A DNA stretch of 64,000 bases, taken from positions 54,924 to 118,923 of the forward strand of contig JAGVUB010000025.1 in assembly GCA_019136515.1 (NCBI GenBank), written 5' to 3'. This stretch comes from Verrucomicrobiota bacterium. GTDB lineage: Bacteria; Verrucomicrobiota; Verrucomicrobiia; Opitutales; Opitutaceae. The position numbers were made by a program, and so were the translations under genes. Shown here piece after piece: positions 27,061-35,323 of the stretch; positions within the stretch are counted from its first letter, which is position 1; the number at the start of each line of letters is the position of its first letter. The notes beneath the pieces were generated by a model that saw only the letters and a program-made list of their open reading frames with translations, was not told where the DNA came from and ran no database searches.

Positions 27061-28131
27061 GTGGCCCACACCATCCCTCCGCGTTCGCTACCCGCGTTGC
27101 GCCGGTCGCTGCTCGACTGGTTCCGCGCCCACCGCCGTCCGCTGCCCTGGCGCGAGGCACCGGCCCTCTACAAGACGGTGGTGAGCGAGTTCATGCTCCA
27201 GCAGACCCAGGTGAAGACCGTCCTGCCCTACTTCGCGCGGTGGTTGGGGCGTTTTCCCGATTTCGCCGCGCTGGCCGCCGCACCGGAGGACGCCGTGCTG
27301 AAGCACTGGGAGGGCCTCGGCTACTACTCGCGTGCCCGCAACCTCCACCGGCTTGCCCGCGCCGTCGCCGTCCGGCCCGCTCCGCCGCGCACGGCCGCCG
27401 AGTGGCAGGAACTGCCGGGCGTCGGCCCCTACACCGCCGCCGCCATCGCCAGCATTGCCTGCGGCGACCGCGTGGCCTGCGTGGATGGCAATGTCGCCCG
27501 CGTGCTCGCCCGCCTCACCGCCGACGCCACCGCGTTCGCCTCCGGATCCGAGCTCGTGAAACACTTCCGCCCGCTCGCCGCCGCCGTGCTCGCCCCCACC
27601 CATCCCGGCGAGTGGAACGAGGCGATGATGGAGCTCGGCGCGCTCGTGTGCGTGCCGCGCACCCCCGCCTGTACGGTGTGTCCGCTCTTCAAACACTGCG
27701 CGACCGCCGCGCCGGAAACCGCGGCGGCGATTCCGCGGCTCGAGCGACCAAAGACCGAGCAGCGCCAAGTCGTTCGCCTTTGGTGCGTGCACGCCGGCAA
27801 ACTGCTGCTGCACCGCGCCGCCGCCGGCTCACGCCGGCTGGCCGAACTCCACGAACTGCCCGCCGCCGCCGATCTCGGAATCGACGACACCGCCGCGCAG
27901 CGCGGCGCTCTGCTCCTGCGCCGCAGCCGCAGCATCACCCGCTACCGCATCGTCGAGTCGATCCATCGCTGGCCCGACACCGCCGGCACCGCGACAAAGC
28001 TCGCCGTGTCCGCCCAGCAAAACAGCGCCGGCGGTGCGGCGCTGCATTGGGTGTCCTTGACGGAGCTGGAGAGCATCGCGCTCTCCGGCCCACATCGGCG
28101 CTGGGTGCGCGAGCTGCTCGCCCGCGCCTGA
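27061..28131 (+). CDS. mutY: A/G-specific adenine DNA glycosylase MutY
   Basis: 356-residue base excision enzyme that removes adenine opposite 8-oxoguanine. Catalytic and structural motifs are visible: SEFMLQQTQVKTVLPY, the helix-hairpin-helix LPGVGPYTAAAIASIA, the catalytic Asp in VDGNVARV, and the [4Fe-4S] ligands as CVPRTPACTVCPLFKHC. The C-terminal NUDIX-like 8-oxoG recognition domain follows (LWCVHAGKLLLHRAA to the end) but is short. No ATG is available near the family start; GTG 27061 is preferred, with GTG 27010 or 27052 possible. Divergent from the LacI gene. Confidence 0.96.
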   Translation: MAHTIPPRSLPALRRSLLDWFRAHRRPLPWREAPALYKTVVSEFMLQQTQVKTVLPYFARWLGRFPDFAALAAAPEDAVLKHWEGLGYYSRARNLHRLARAVAVRPAPPRTAAEWQELPGVGPYTAAAIASIACGDRVACVDGNVARVLARLTADATAFASGSELVKHFRPLAAAVLAPTHPGEWNEAMMELGALVCVPRTPACTVCPLFKHCATAAPETAAAIPRLERPKTEQRQVVRLWCVHAGKLLLHRAAAGSRRLAELHELPAAADLGIDDTAAQRGALLLRRSRSITRYRIVESIHRWPDTAGTATKLAVSAQQNSAGGAALHWVSLTELESIALSGPHRRWVRELLARA

Positions 28132-28143
28132 GTCCGATCGGCG

Positions 28144-29034
28144 CTATTTCGCGGTTCCGAGCAACGCTTCGAGCGTCTTGGCGAGGGCGTCGCCCCGCAG
28201 CTCGGTCGCGACGATCTTGCCATCGGCACCGACAAGGAAGGTCGTGGGAATCGCCTCGATCGCGAACTTCTCGGCGAGCGCCTCGGCCCCGTCGTAGATC
28301 TGCGGCCAGGGCAGCTTCTTCTCCGCGATGAACTTTTTCAGCTCGGCGTCGTCACGGTCGAGGCTCACCGCGAGCACCTCGAAGCCCTTGGCGTGGAACT
28401 TCTCGTACGCGGCCAGCACGTTCGGGATCTCCTCGCGGCAGGGCGGGCACCAGGTGGCCCAGAAGTCGACCAGCACCACCTTGCCCTTGAGCGCGGCGCT
28501 TGAGACAGCGGTCCCGTCGAGCGCCTTGCCCTCAATCCCCGGGAACACCGCGCCGACGACGAGCGCCTTGCGCAGCTCCGCCGCCTGCCGCTCCTGCTCG
28601 ATCGCGGCCAGGATCTCGCCGGACTTCGCCGCAAACTCGGTGGTCGGGAACTCGGTCTTGAAGCGCCGCACGATGGCGGCGCCCTGTTCGTAGTCCTCAA
28701 AAACCTGCAGGCAGATCAACGCCTTGGCGTAGAGCACCCCGGCCCGTTCCTCGGGCTTGGCCTCGGGATACTTGGCGACCAGGGCGTCGAACTGCGCGAA
28801 CTCGGTGGACAACTGCGCCGCCTCGATCTGGCCGTCCGCCGCCTTCACCTTGGCGACCACCGCGCCCACCAGCTGCTCGAGCTCGCCGAGGAGCGGCGAC
28901 TTCTCGGCCGGGGCGACCGTCGGGGCCGGCGCTGGCGCCGGCGACACGGGCGGAGCGGCGACCTCGGCCCGGAGGGAGAAAGCGGCGCCGAGGGCGAGGG
29001 AAGCCGACAGCAGTGAACGGGTGGTGGTATTCAT
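28144..29034 (-). CDS. Exported thioredoxin-like protein (TlpA/ResA type)
   Basis: 296 residues with an N-terminal signal (MNTTTRSLLSASLALGAAFSLRAE) and a Pro/Ala linker. A helical region (about 45-150) follows, then a thioredoxin fold with the redox motif WATWCPPCREEIPNV and the cis-proline in AIEAIPTTFLVG. TlpA/ResA proteins reduce disulfides in cytochrome c or other periplasmic proteins. The N-terminal helical domain (YEQGAAIVRRFKTEFPTTEFA) looks TPR-like. Convergent with mutY, with only 12 bp between the stops. It is 21 bp downstream of a sugar isomerase gene on the same strand, so the two may be cotranscribed. Confidence 0.93.
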   Translation of the reverse strand: MNTTTRSLLSASLALGAAFSLRAEVAAPPVSPAPAPAPTVAPAEKSPLLGELEQLVGAVVAKVKAADGQIEAAQLSTEFAQFDALVAKYPEAKPEERAGVLYAKALICLQVFEDYEQGAAIVRRFKTEFPTTEFAAKSGEILAAIEQERQAAELRKALVVGAVFPGIEGKALDGTAVSSAALKGKVVLVDFWATWCPPCREEIPNVLAAYEKFHAKGFEVLAVSLDRDDAELKKFIAEKKLPWPQIYDGAEALAEKFAIEAIPTTFLVGADGKIVATELRGDALAKTLEALLGTAK

Positions 29035-29055
29035 GGGATATGGATTCGGAGGGGG

Positions 29056-29997
29056 TCAGGACGGGAGCAGGGGGAGAAGGCGTCGGCGGGATTCGAGCAC
29101 GTCTTCGGCCGTGATCTTGGGGCCGTACTCAAGGACGAACACTTGGTCGGGGCGGAAGAAGCGCGAAACCATCGCAATGTCCACCTGCCCCGAGCCGAGC
29201 GGCTGGTGGTCCCGGCCGGCCGCATCGACATCATGCAGGTGGAAGCCGACGAGATGGGCGGCGTTCTGCTCGAGGTGCTGCGGGTGGGCGAGCAGGCCGG
29301 CGCGATGTTTGAGCTGGGCGTGGCCGGCATCGTGCCAGTAGCCGGCCACTCCGGGACGGCTCAGCCCGGCGAGCAGTTCGGGAAACCCGTCGTCGAGCGG
29401 AAGCTCCTCGATGCGCTCGCGGTTCTCCAACCCGAGGCGCAGCCCACGTTCCTCGGCGTAGGGCAGAATCTCTTCCAGACAGGCCTTCACATTCGCCCAG
29501 TACGGGCCCGCGCGCCGCCGGATGCGCGCCATCGTCTTGGCGAGCAGTTCCCGGTATTCCGGCGCCTCCGCAGAGAACTTCTCGCCCTGCGCCTGAAGGT
29601 ACCGCCGGTATTTCTGCACCGGGCTGAACCAGAAGAAGTCGACCGCCCCGAGGTGCAGCACCACCACCCGTGCGTCCACCTGCTTCGCGAAATCGAGCGT
29701 GCGGCGGGTGTGGCGCAACCATTGGCTGCGCTCCCGGTCATCCGCGGCGGAAGGCCGATAGAGATTGGGCGCCGGCGAGGTGTACCCAGCCGGCAGTGGG
29801 CAGAAGTTGTGCACCGAGGAGACGCGGATGACGCCTTCGTGCAGCGCCTTGAGGATGCCGGGCACCAACGAGACCCGGATCCCGTGGCTGAGCTCGACCC
29901 ACTCGAAACCCATGTCGGCCACCTCCCGCAGCATCGCATGCCCGTCGGTATGGCGGTGCGACAGCCAGCTGGTCGAGAGGGAGAGAACGGGTTTCAC
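29056..29997 (-). CDS. Sugar phosphate isomerase/epimerase-like TIM barrel protein
   Basis: 313 residues from GTG 29997 (VKPVLSLSTSWLSHRHTDG). An xylose-isomerase-like AP-endonuclease-2 fold is indicated by GFEWVELSHGI, VVVLHLGAVDF, the metal-ligand glutamate in LRLGLENRERIEELP, the histidines of YWHDAGHAQL, VGFHLHDVD, and the last glutamate in VFVLEYGPK. The metal site therefore appears complete. A GTG at 30069 would begin directly after the rpsU terminator T-run and is less likely. Substrate unknown. Gene order rpsU, this gene, tlpA-like on the minus strand. Confidence 0.9.
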   Translation of the reverse strand: MKPVLSLSTSWLSHRHTDGHAMLREVADMGFEWVELSHGIRVSLVPGILKALHEGVIRVSSVHNFCPLPAGYTSPAPNLYRPSAADDRERSQWLRHTRRTLDFAKQVDARVVVLHLGAVDFFWFSPVQKYRRYLQAQGEKFSAEAPEYRELLAKTMARIRRRAGPYWANVKACLEEILPYAEERGLRLGLENRERIEELPLDDGFPELLAGLSRPGVAGYWHDAGHAQLKHRAGLLAHPQHLEQNAAHLVGFHLHDVDAAGRDHQPLGSGQVDIAMVSRFFRPDQVFVLEYGPKITAEDVLESRRRLLPLLPS

Positions 29998-30067
29998 CGG
30001 GGAAAGGGCTTCCGAAGCAACCGCCGCGGCGGAGGCGGGGCAAGACTCTTCCCCGCGTTCTCCGGAC

Positions 30068-30098
30068 ACAAAAAAACGCCGGTCGGGCGACCGGCGTT
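30068..30098 (-). terminator. Terminator of rpsU
   Basis: Minus strand AACGCCGGTC-GCCC-GACCGGCGTT followed by TTTTT, 20 bp after the rpsU stop. Strong Rho-independent structure. Confidence 0.92.
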
Positions 30099-30116
30099 CG
30101 AAAAATCAGACACCGC

Positions 30117-30314
30117 TCACTGCGCGTAGCGGGCGCGGAGCATCGCGGTGAAGGCCGCGACCTTGTTCTTCCGGCGACGCTTCTCGCAGGGCTTCTCGTA
30201 GTAGCGCTTCGCACGGACATCCTTGATGATGTTCTCGCGCTCGAGCTTCTTCTTCATGCGGCGGATGGCGCGGTCCACCGGTTCGTTTTTGCGGATCTTG
30301 ATCTCGATAGGCAT
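30117..30314 (-). CDS. rpsU: 30S ribosomal protein S21
   Basis: 65 residues, beginning MPIEIKIRKNEPVDRAIRRM and ending in a basic tail (KRRRKNKVAAFTAML). Length and sequence are typical of bS21, a late-assembling 30S protein near the anti-Shine-Dalgarno region. Starts at ATG 30314 and is followed by its own strong terminator, so it is likely expressed as a single-gene unit. Not linked to dnaG/rpoD as in Proteobacteria. Confidence 0.98.
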   Translation of the reverse strand: MPIEIKIRKNEPVDRAIRRMKKKLERENIIKDVRAKRYYEKPCEKRRRKNKVAAFTAMLRARYAQ

Positions 30315-30404
30315 GAGGAAAGGGGAAGGATTGGTCGGAAGAAACCGCGAGGAAGCCGGGCGCCTCCGCCGCGGTCAACGCCTTTTTTCGGCTGGCGCAG
30401 GATT

Positions 30405-31936
30405 TCAGCCGCCGACGGCCGGCGCGGGCACCGCTGAAGGCACCGCCGGCTTCCACGCCGGAGGCAACCGGAGCAGGCTCCAGTGTTTCGTGGAAGCCGG
30501 GCTCTCCGTGAGCGCCAAGGCCGTGCGCAGCGCCGCGAAGCGCGCGCTCCCGGCCTTGCGCCGATCCACGACAAGCACGGCCCCCTGCGGGTACTCGACC
30601 CGATCGTACCGCGCGAGAAACTCCTCCGGGGTCCAGTGCTCGAACTTCCCCTTCTCGCCTTCCGCGATCCGCTCCGGCAACTGCTCCCGCCCGAGCCCGA
30701 GGTAGAACGTCACGCCATGGTTGACCGCCTCGTCCCAGAGCACGATCGGCACACCGACAGGCAACTCCGCCCGCTCGATCCTCACCGCGGCGCCCAGTGC
30801 CGCCATGTCGCGGCGGCTGGGCAGTTGCCCGAGCACGCCCTTGATCGCCACCAACGCGATCACCGATCCGATCGTCACGTTGCGCAGCGCCCGCCACGAG
30901 GCACGATTCGCGAGAACCCGCCCGGCAACCAACGCCAGCGGCACCACCAACGGCAGGATGTAGAGGTGCAGTTTGCTGCGCGAGAGGCAGAATACGATCA
31001 GCGGCAGCACGACCCAACCGACCAACAGCAGCCGCACATCGCGCGCCCGCCACAGGCCCGCCCAGCGTGCCGCGCGGGCCCAGCCGCCGCGGGCCAGGGC
31101 GAGCCACATTGCCCAAAGTCCGAAGGCGCCGCACGCGCCCACCATCGCCGGCGCGTAGATCTCGATCGCCTTGTACCACGCCCGGTTGTGACCGAGGTTG
31201 GTCGACACGCGCCCGACGATCTCCGTGCCCACGTAGTACTGCAGCAGATCGGGATGCCGGTGCAGCATGATCAGGTACCACGGCAGCGCGACCGCCGCGA
31301 AACACACCAGCCCGAGCGGATGACCGAGCGGCACACGCCGCTCGCGCGGCTGCATCAGGTTCCACGGGATGATCGCCAGCAACGGCAACAACGCCGGCGG
31401 CCCCTTGATCAGGAACCCCAGCCCCCACGCCGCCCACATCGCACCGGCCAACCAGCGCCGGCGGCCCGCGTCGGGCTCCGTCGCGGCAAACACGAACGCC
31501 GTCGCCGCCAAAGCCTCCGCCGCCGTCAGGTAGATGTCTGTGGTCACCACATACGCACCGAATGCGGGAAACCCGAGCGCGAACGCCACCCCCGCCGCCA
31601 GCCCTTCGCGTTCGCCCCAGAGCCGTCGCCCCATCGCGCCGACACCCCAAGTCGCCACCAGCAGCGCGAGCACGCCCGGCAGCCGCGCGCCCCAGGTGTT
31701 GGCGCCGAAGACCTTCATCCCCGCCGCGATGCACCAGTACGCCGCGGGCGGCTTCGTCCAGTGCACTCGCCGTAGCGGGTCTCGCTCGTCTCGGTCAGGC
31801 CGCGTGTACCCTGGAATGCGACACCGACCAACAGCGCAAGGAGCAGCGCCAGCCAACGGCCAAAGCAGGGCCAAAGGTTGCTTTCAGCGCCAGCAGCGGC
31901 GCGAGGGGACGGTGAAGAGGTCATGGGCGCGGACAT
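30405..31936 (-). pseudogene. ArnT-like glycosyltransferase (GT39/GT83 family) with internal deletion and frameshift
   Basis: The start (ATG 31936 or 31924) encodes an N-terminal membrane helix and the conserved LTETSETRYGE, in which ArnT-type enzymes carry the catalytic acidic residues. The frame is then lost at about 31762-31768. In the next frame the sequence resumes at HWTKPPAAYWCIAAGMKVFG and continues intact to the stop at 30405, with many transmembrane segments and a soluble tail. Intact relatives have roughly 20-25 residues between these two blocks (CAREMxxTGDW...). The lost piece appears bounded by a short GTGC repeat (GAGTGC...GTGCAC). Either a real inactivating deletion or a collapsed sequence. 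The intact enzyme would transfer sugar from a polyprenyl carrier to an envelope acceptor. Confidence 0.8.
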
Positions 31937-32231
31937 CGGGACAAGGTGCTCCTCGCTTCCGCGGATCGCGCGGCCGCGGACGACGCCACTCGATGCGTTC
32001 CCCCGGCCATCGGCAAGCCCGCAGCAGCACAAGTCCGGTCCCACCATGGCGCACACCGCGTCAAATCGCCGCGAAAAGTCCGTCCGCCCTACATGTCGTT
32101 TGCTCCCCGGATGCGGTCGTCTGAACTCCCCGCGCGCGAGAAGGCGAGGACCGCCCTTCGCCCGGCTCCGCGTAGCGTCCTCCCGCCGCTGTCGTTACTC
32201 GAACAGCACCGCCACCCTTCCCGTGCCCGCC

Positions 32232-35216
32232 ATGCGTTCCCTCGCCTTCGCCCTCACTCTCGCCTGCGCCCCCGCGCTCCTGGCCACCGTCGACCGCGAC
32301 CACAACCACATGTCCGATGTCTGGGCCGCCGCCTTCCCCGCCGCGACCAGCCTCGAAGGCGACGCCGATGCCGACGGCGTCTCCAATCAGCTCGAAGCCC
32401 TCGCCGGCACCGATCCGCTCGACCCGCAAAGCCGCTTCGACACCACGTTCACTCCGGATGGCAGCGGCAACTACACCCTGCGCTGGCCCGGTTCGCGCCA
32501 CAAACGCTACGTCATCGAGAACTCCACCGCCTACGAGAAGAGCTGGCGGGACGGCGACGAAACCATTCCCGGCGTCGACGCGGAGATCTCCCGTACGGCC
32601 ATCTCCGCCGCCTCCGCCACCACACCCGCTCGCGCGATCCGCCTCCGTTTCCTCGAGACCGACCAGGACTCCGACGGCCTCTCCAACTCCGAGGAAGTCC
32701 TCCTCGGCACCCGCCTCGACCGCAAGGACACCGACGCCGACGGTCTGCCCGACTACTGGGAGGCCGCCTACGGCGCCAACCCCCTCGTCGCCGACGCCGA
32801 CGGCGACCTCGACGGCGACGGTTTCTCCAACCTCGTCGAGTACCGCAGCGGCACCGACTGGCGGAAACGCGAGCCCGTCCTCCCCGACGGCCCCCGCATC
32901 TTCTGGGCCTCCCAGCCCGTGAAACCCGACGAGACCATCCTCGCCACCACCGGCGGCACCGACCTCGACACCACCGCCGAACTCGCCGTCCTCGCCAACA
33001 CCGCCGCCGGTCTCCCGCCCGGCACCGCGCCGGCCCCGACGGACTGGACCGCTCTCACCCCACATACCGCCACCCCGCGCAGCGTCACCGTCACCGTGCC
33101 TGAAAACTGGACGCAGGGCATCTACGCCCTGCGCGTGACGCGCGCCGGCACCACCAGCCCGGCCAAGTTCGTCAATCTGCCCGATCCCTGGTTTGTCCAG
33201 GGCGACCAAGGCGACACCGCCACCCCTGGCGGTTCGTTCGTCGTCGCGGGCACCTGCCTCGCCTTCCCCAACAAGACCCCGCGCGCCGTGCTCCTGCGCA
33301 CCGGGCATCCGGCGGTCGAACTCACCAACCCGTCCCGCGTCGGCACGCTCGCGCCGAAGACCGGGGGCGCCGCCAGCACCGGTTTCGCCCTGCGCTACAC
33401 CGTCCCGGCCGGAACTCCCGAGGGCGAATACGCCCTGTATCTCCACAACGGCTGCGGCGGCCCCGCCGGCTGGGTGAAGTTCACCAACAGGATCGAGACC
33501 CCGATCACGACCGTCACCGTCCGCGCTGCCGAGGTCTGGCCCGCGACCACCTACGAGCTCACCGCCATGCCCGGCGCCAACGACGACGCCCGCTTCGCCG
33601 CCGCCCTCGCCCAGGTGAAGACCAACGGCGGCGGTCGTATCCACATTCCCGCCGGCACCTACACCCTCACCCAACGCCTCGTCCTGCCCCGCCGCACCGT
33701 CCTTGTCGGCGACGGCCCCGACAAGACCATCGTCAAATGGTCCGTGAACCCACCGCTCTCCGACGCCCACTACACCGCCCTCGACGGCCTCGTGCACGGC
33801 GAACGCCTCTACACCTCCCTCGCCTTTCTTCAGACCTTCGCCCTCGAGGACCTGAAGCTCGAGTCCAGTGACACGTTCACCGGCAAGCTCGTCATGCGCA
33901 ACGGCACCGCCGAGCCGGGCTGGCTCCGCAACACCCACCTGGTCGTCCCCACCCCGCCCCTCTCCGGCGGCTCCCCCACCGCCCTCTACATGCAGGACGC
34001 CGCCAACACGTTCATCGACGGCTGCCTCTTCCAATCGCCCAACCATTGCCTCTACGCCCACCGCCAGGTCACCTACATCCGGATATCCGGCTCCGTGTTC
34101 CGGTTCCGCGGCATGAACGTTTCCTTCAACGGAGGAGGCCACAACCACGTCATCTACGACAACGTCTTCGAGGTCCACGGCTCGCCCGAGGAAAACGGCT
34201 GGCTGCGCCACACCGACTCCGTCCCCAACCCCGGCTTCTTCTTCGCCAGCTTCAGGAGCCAGCCCTACTGCCGCGACCTGCTCCTGGCCAACAACTGGAG
34301 CGAGAACAAGATGGTGAATCATTCCCCCCGCGGTTTCGTCGGCTACTCCACCGACGGCACCGACGGCGGCTACACCGGACCGATCACCTCCGTCACCGGC
34401 ACCACTATCGTCGTGCCCGACGCCATCGGCACCTACTCCGCCGTCAACCGCGCCCCCAACTGGGAGGGCGCCGTCGTCCAGATCCTCGGCGGCCGCGGCG
34501 CCGGCCAGTGGCGCCTGGTCGTCTCCGCCCCGGCCGGCGGCAACACCATCACCATCGACCGCCCCTGGGACATCGCCCCCGACGCCACCTCCACAATCGC
34601 CCTCAACGAGTTTCTCGGCCGCACCCTTTTCATCGACAACAACTACGCCGCCGAACCGCTCCACCAGGATTACTACTGCACGCTCGACAGCATCAAGGCC
34701 TCCAACTCCTACGGCGTCGACCAGCACCCCTTGGCCGACAAGGAGACCGACCCCGTCCCCAACGCCTCCGTCCCCTGCTGGACCGGCCGCCACTACGACG
34801 GCACCATGCCCGGCTGGCATCTCCAGGTGCTCGACAACACGATCAACCGCGGTGCGACGACCCTCTTCCAGACCGGCGTGATCGAGCCCACCGTCGGCTA
34901 TCCCGGCGAGGTCGGCACCGCGCACGTCTACCGCAACAACCGCAACCGCCTCGGGAATTCCTTCACCATCAAGGTCGCCACCGAGGACGGCTCGTTCGCC
35001 GGCATCCTGATCGAGCGCAACACCGTCGACTCGATCCTCCTCGAAGGCCGCCTCAAGAGCAAAGTCTGGGCCGACCACCCCTACGCCGTATCCGGAGTCC
35101 TCCTGCGCGGCAACACCTCGCCCGAGTCCACCAACCCCACCCCGATCAACCCCGGCAGCACCGATCTCCCCTACAAGCCAACCACCAACATTCCCGGTAC
35201 CGTCGTGCTCCCCTGA
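32232..35216 (+). CDS. Secreted right-handed beta-helix protein with calcium-binding repeats (paralogue A)
   Basis: 994 residues from ATG 32232 with a signal peptide (MRSLAFALTLACAPALLATV). Residues about 20-215 hold thrombospondin-3/EF-like acidic repeats (DADADGVSNQLEALAGTDP, DQDSDGLSNSEEVLLGT, DTDADGLPDYWEAAYG, DGDLDGDGFSNLVEY). A beta-sandwich, Ig-like region follows (WASQPV..., VQGDQGDTATPGG). From about residue 440 there is a pectate-lyase-superfamily helix starting DDARFAAALAQVKTNGGGRIHIPAGTY. It probably binds or cleaves an external polysaccharide. No PEP-CTERM or LPXTG tail; it ends TVVLP. 108 bp before a paralogue with the same layout. Confidence 0.9.
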   Translation: MRSLAFALTLACAPALLATVDRDHNHMSDVWAAAFPAATSLEGDADADGVSNQLEALAGTDPLDPQSRFDTTFTPDGSGNYTLRWPGSRHKRYVIENSTAYEKSWRDGDETIPGVDAEISRTAISAASATTPARAIRLRFLETDQDSDGLSNSEEVLLGTRLDRKDTDADGLPDYWEAAYGANPLVADADGDLDGDGFSNLVEYRSGTDWRKREPVLPDGPRIFWASQPVKPDETILATTGGTDLDTTAELAVLANTAAGLPPGTAPAPTDWTALTPHTATPRSVTVTVPENWTQGIYALRVTRAGTTSPAKFVNLPDPWFVQGDQGDTATPGGSFVVAGTCLAFPNKTPRAVLLRTGHPAVELTNPSRVGTLAPKTGGAASTGFALRYTVPAGTPEGEYALYLHNGCGGPAGWVKFTNRIETPITTVTVRAAEVWPATTYELTAMPGANDDARFAAALAQVKTNGGGRIHIPAGTYTLTQRLVLPRRTVLVGDGPDKTIVKWSVNPPLSDAHYTALDGLVHGERLYTSLAFLQTFALEDLKLESSDTFTGKLVMRNGTAEPGWLRNTHLVVPTPPLSGGSPTALYMQDAANTFIDGCLFQSPNHCLYAHRQVTYIRISGSVFRFRGMNVSFNGGGHNHVIYDNVFEVHGSPEENGWLRHTDSVPNPGFFFASFRSQPYCRDLLLANNWSENKMVNHSPRGFVGYSTDGTDGGYTGPITSVTGTTIVVPDAIGTYSAVNRAPNWEGAVVQILGGRGAGQWRLVVSAPAGGNTITIDRPWDIAPDATSTIALNEFLGRTLFIDNNYAAEPLHQDYYCTLDSIKASNSYGVDQHPLADKETDPVPNASVPCWTGRHYDGTMPGWHLQVLDNTINRGATTLFQTGVIEPTVGYPGEVGTAHVYRNNRNRLGNSFTIKVATEDGSFAGILIERNTVDSILLEGRLKSKVWADHPYAVSGVLLRGNTSPESTNPTPINPGSTDLPYKPTTNIPGTVVLP

Positions 35217-35242
35217 CTCGCCGCATCCCCTCCTCCTGGTCG

Positions 35243-35261
35243 GGCGGGCGTTACGCCCGCC
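35243..35261. repeat. Short perfect hairpin between the beta-helix genes
   Basis: GGCGGGCG-TTA-CGCCCGCC, 27 bp after the stop of paralogue A, followed by a pyrimidine tract of about 50 nt (CT-rich, to about 35311). Possible transcription attenuator or dispersed palindrome. Confidence 0.6.
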
Positions 35262-35323
35262 ATTCCTTCTCCTCTGCCTTCTCCCTTCTGCGTTCTTCCT
35301 TCTGCCTTAGGTTCTCCGCAACC

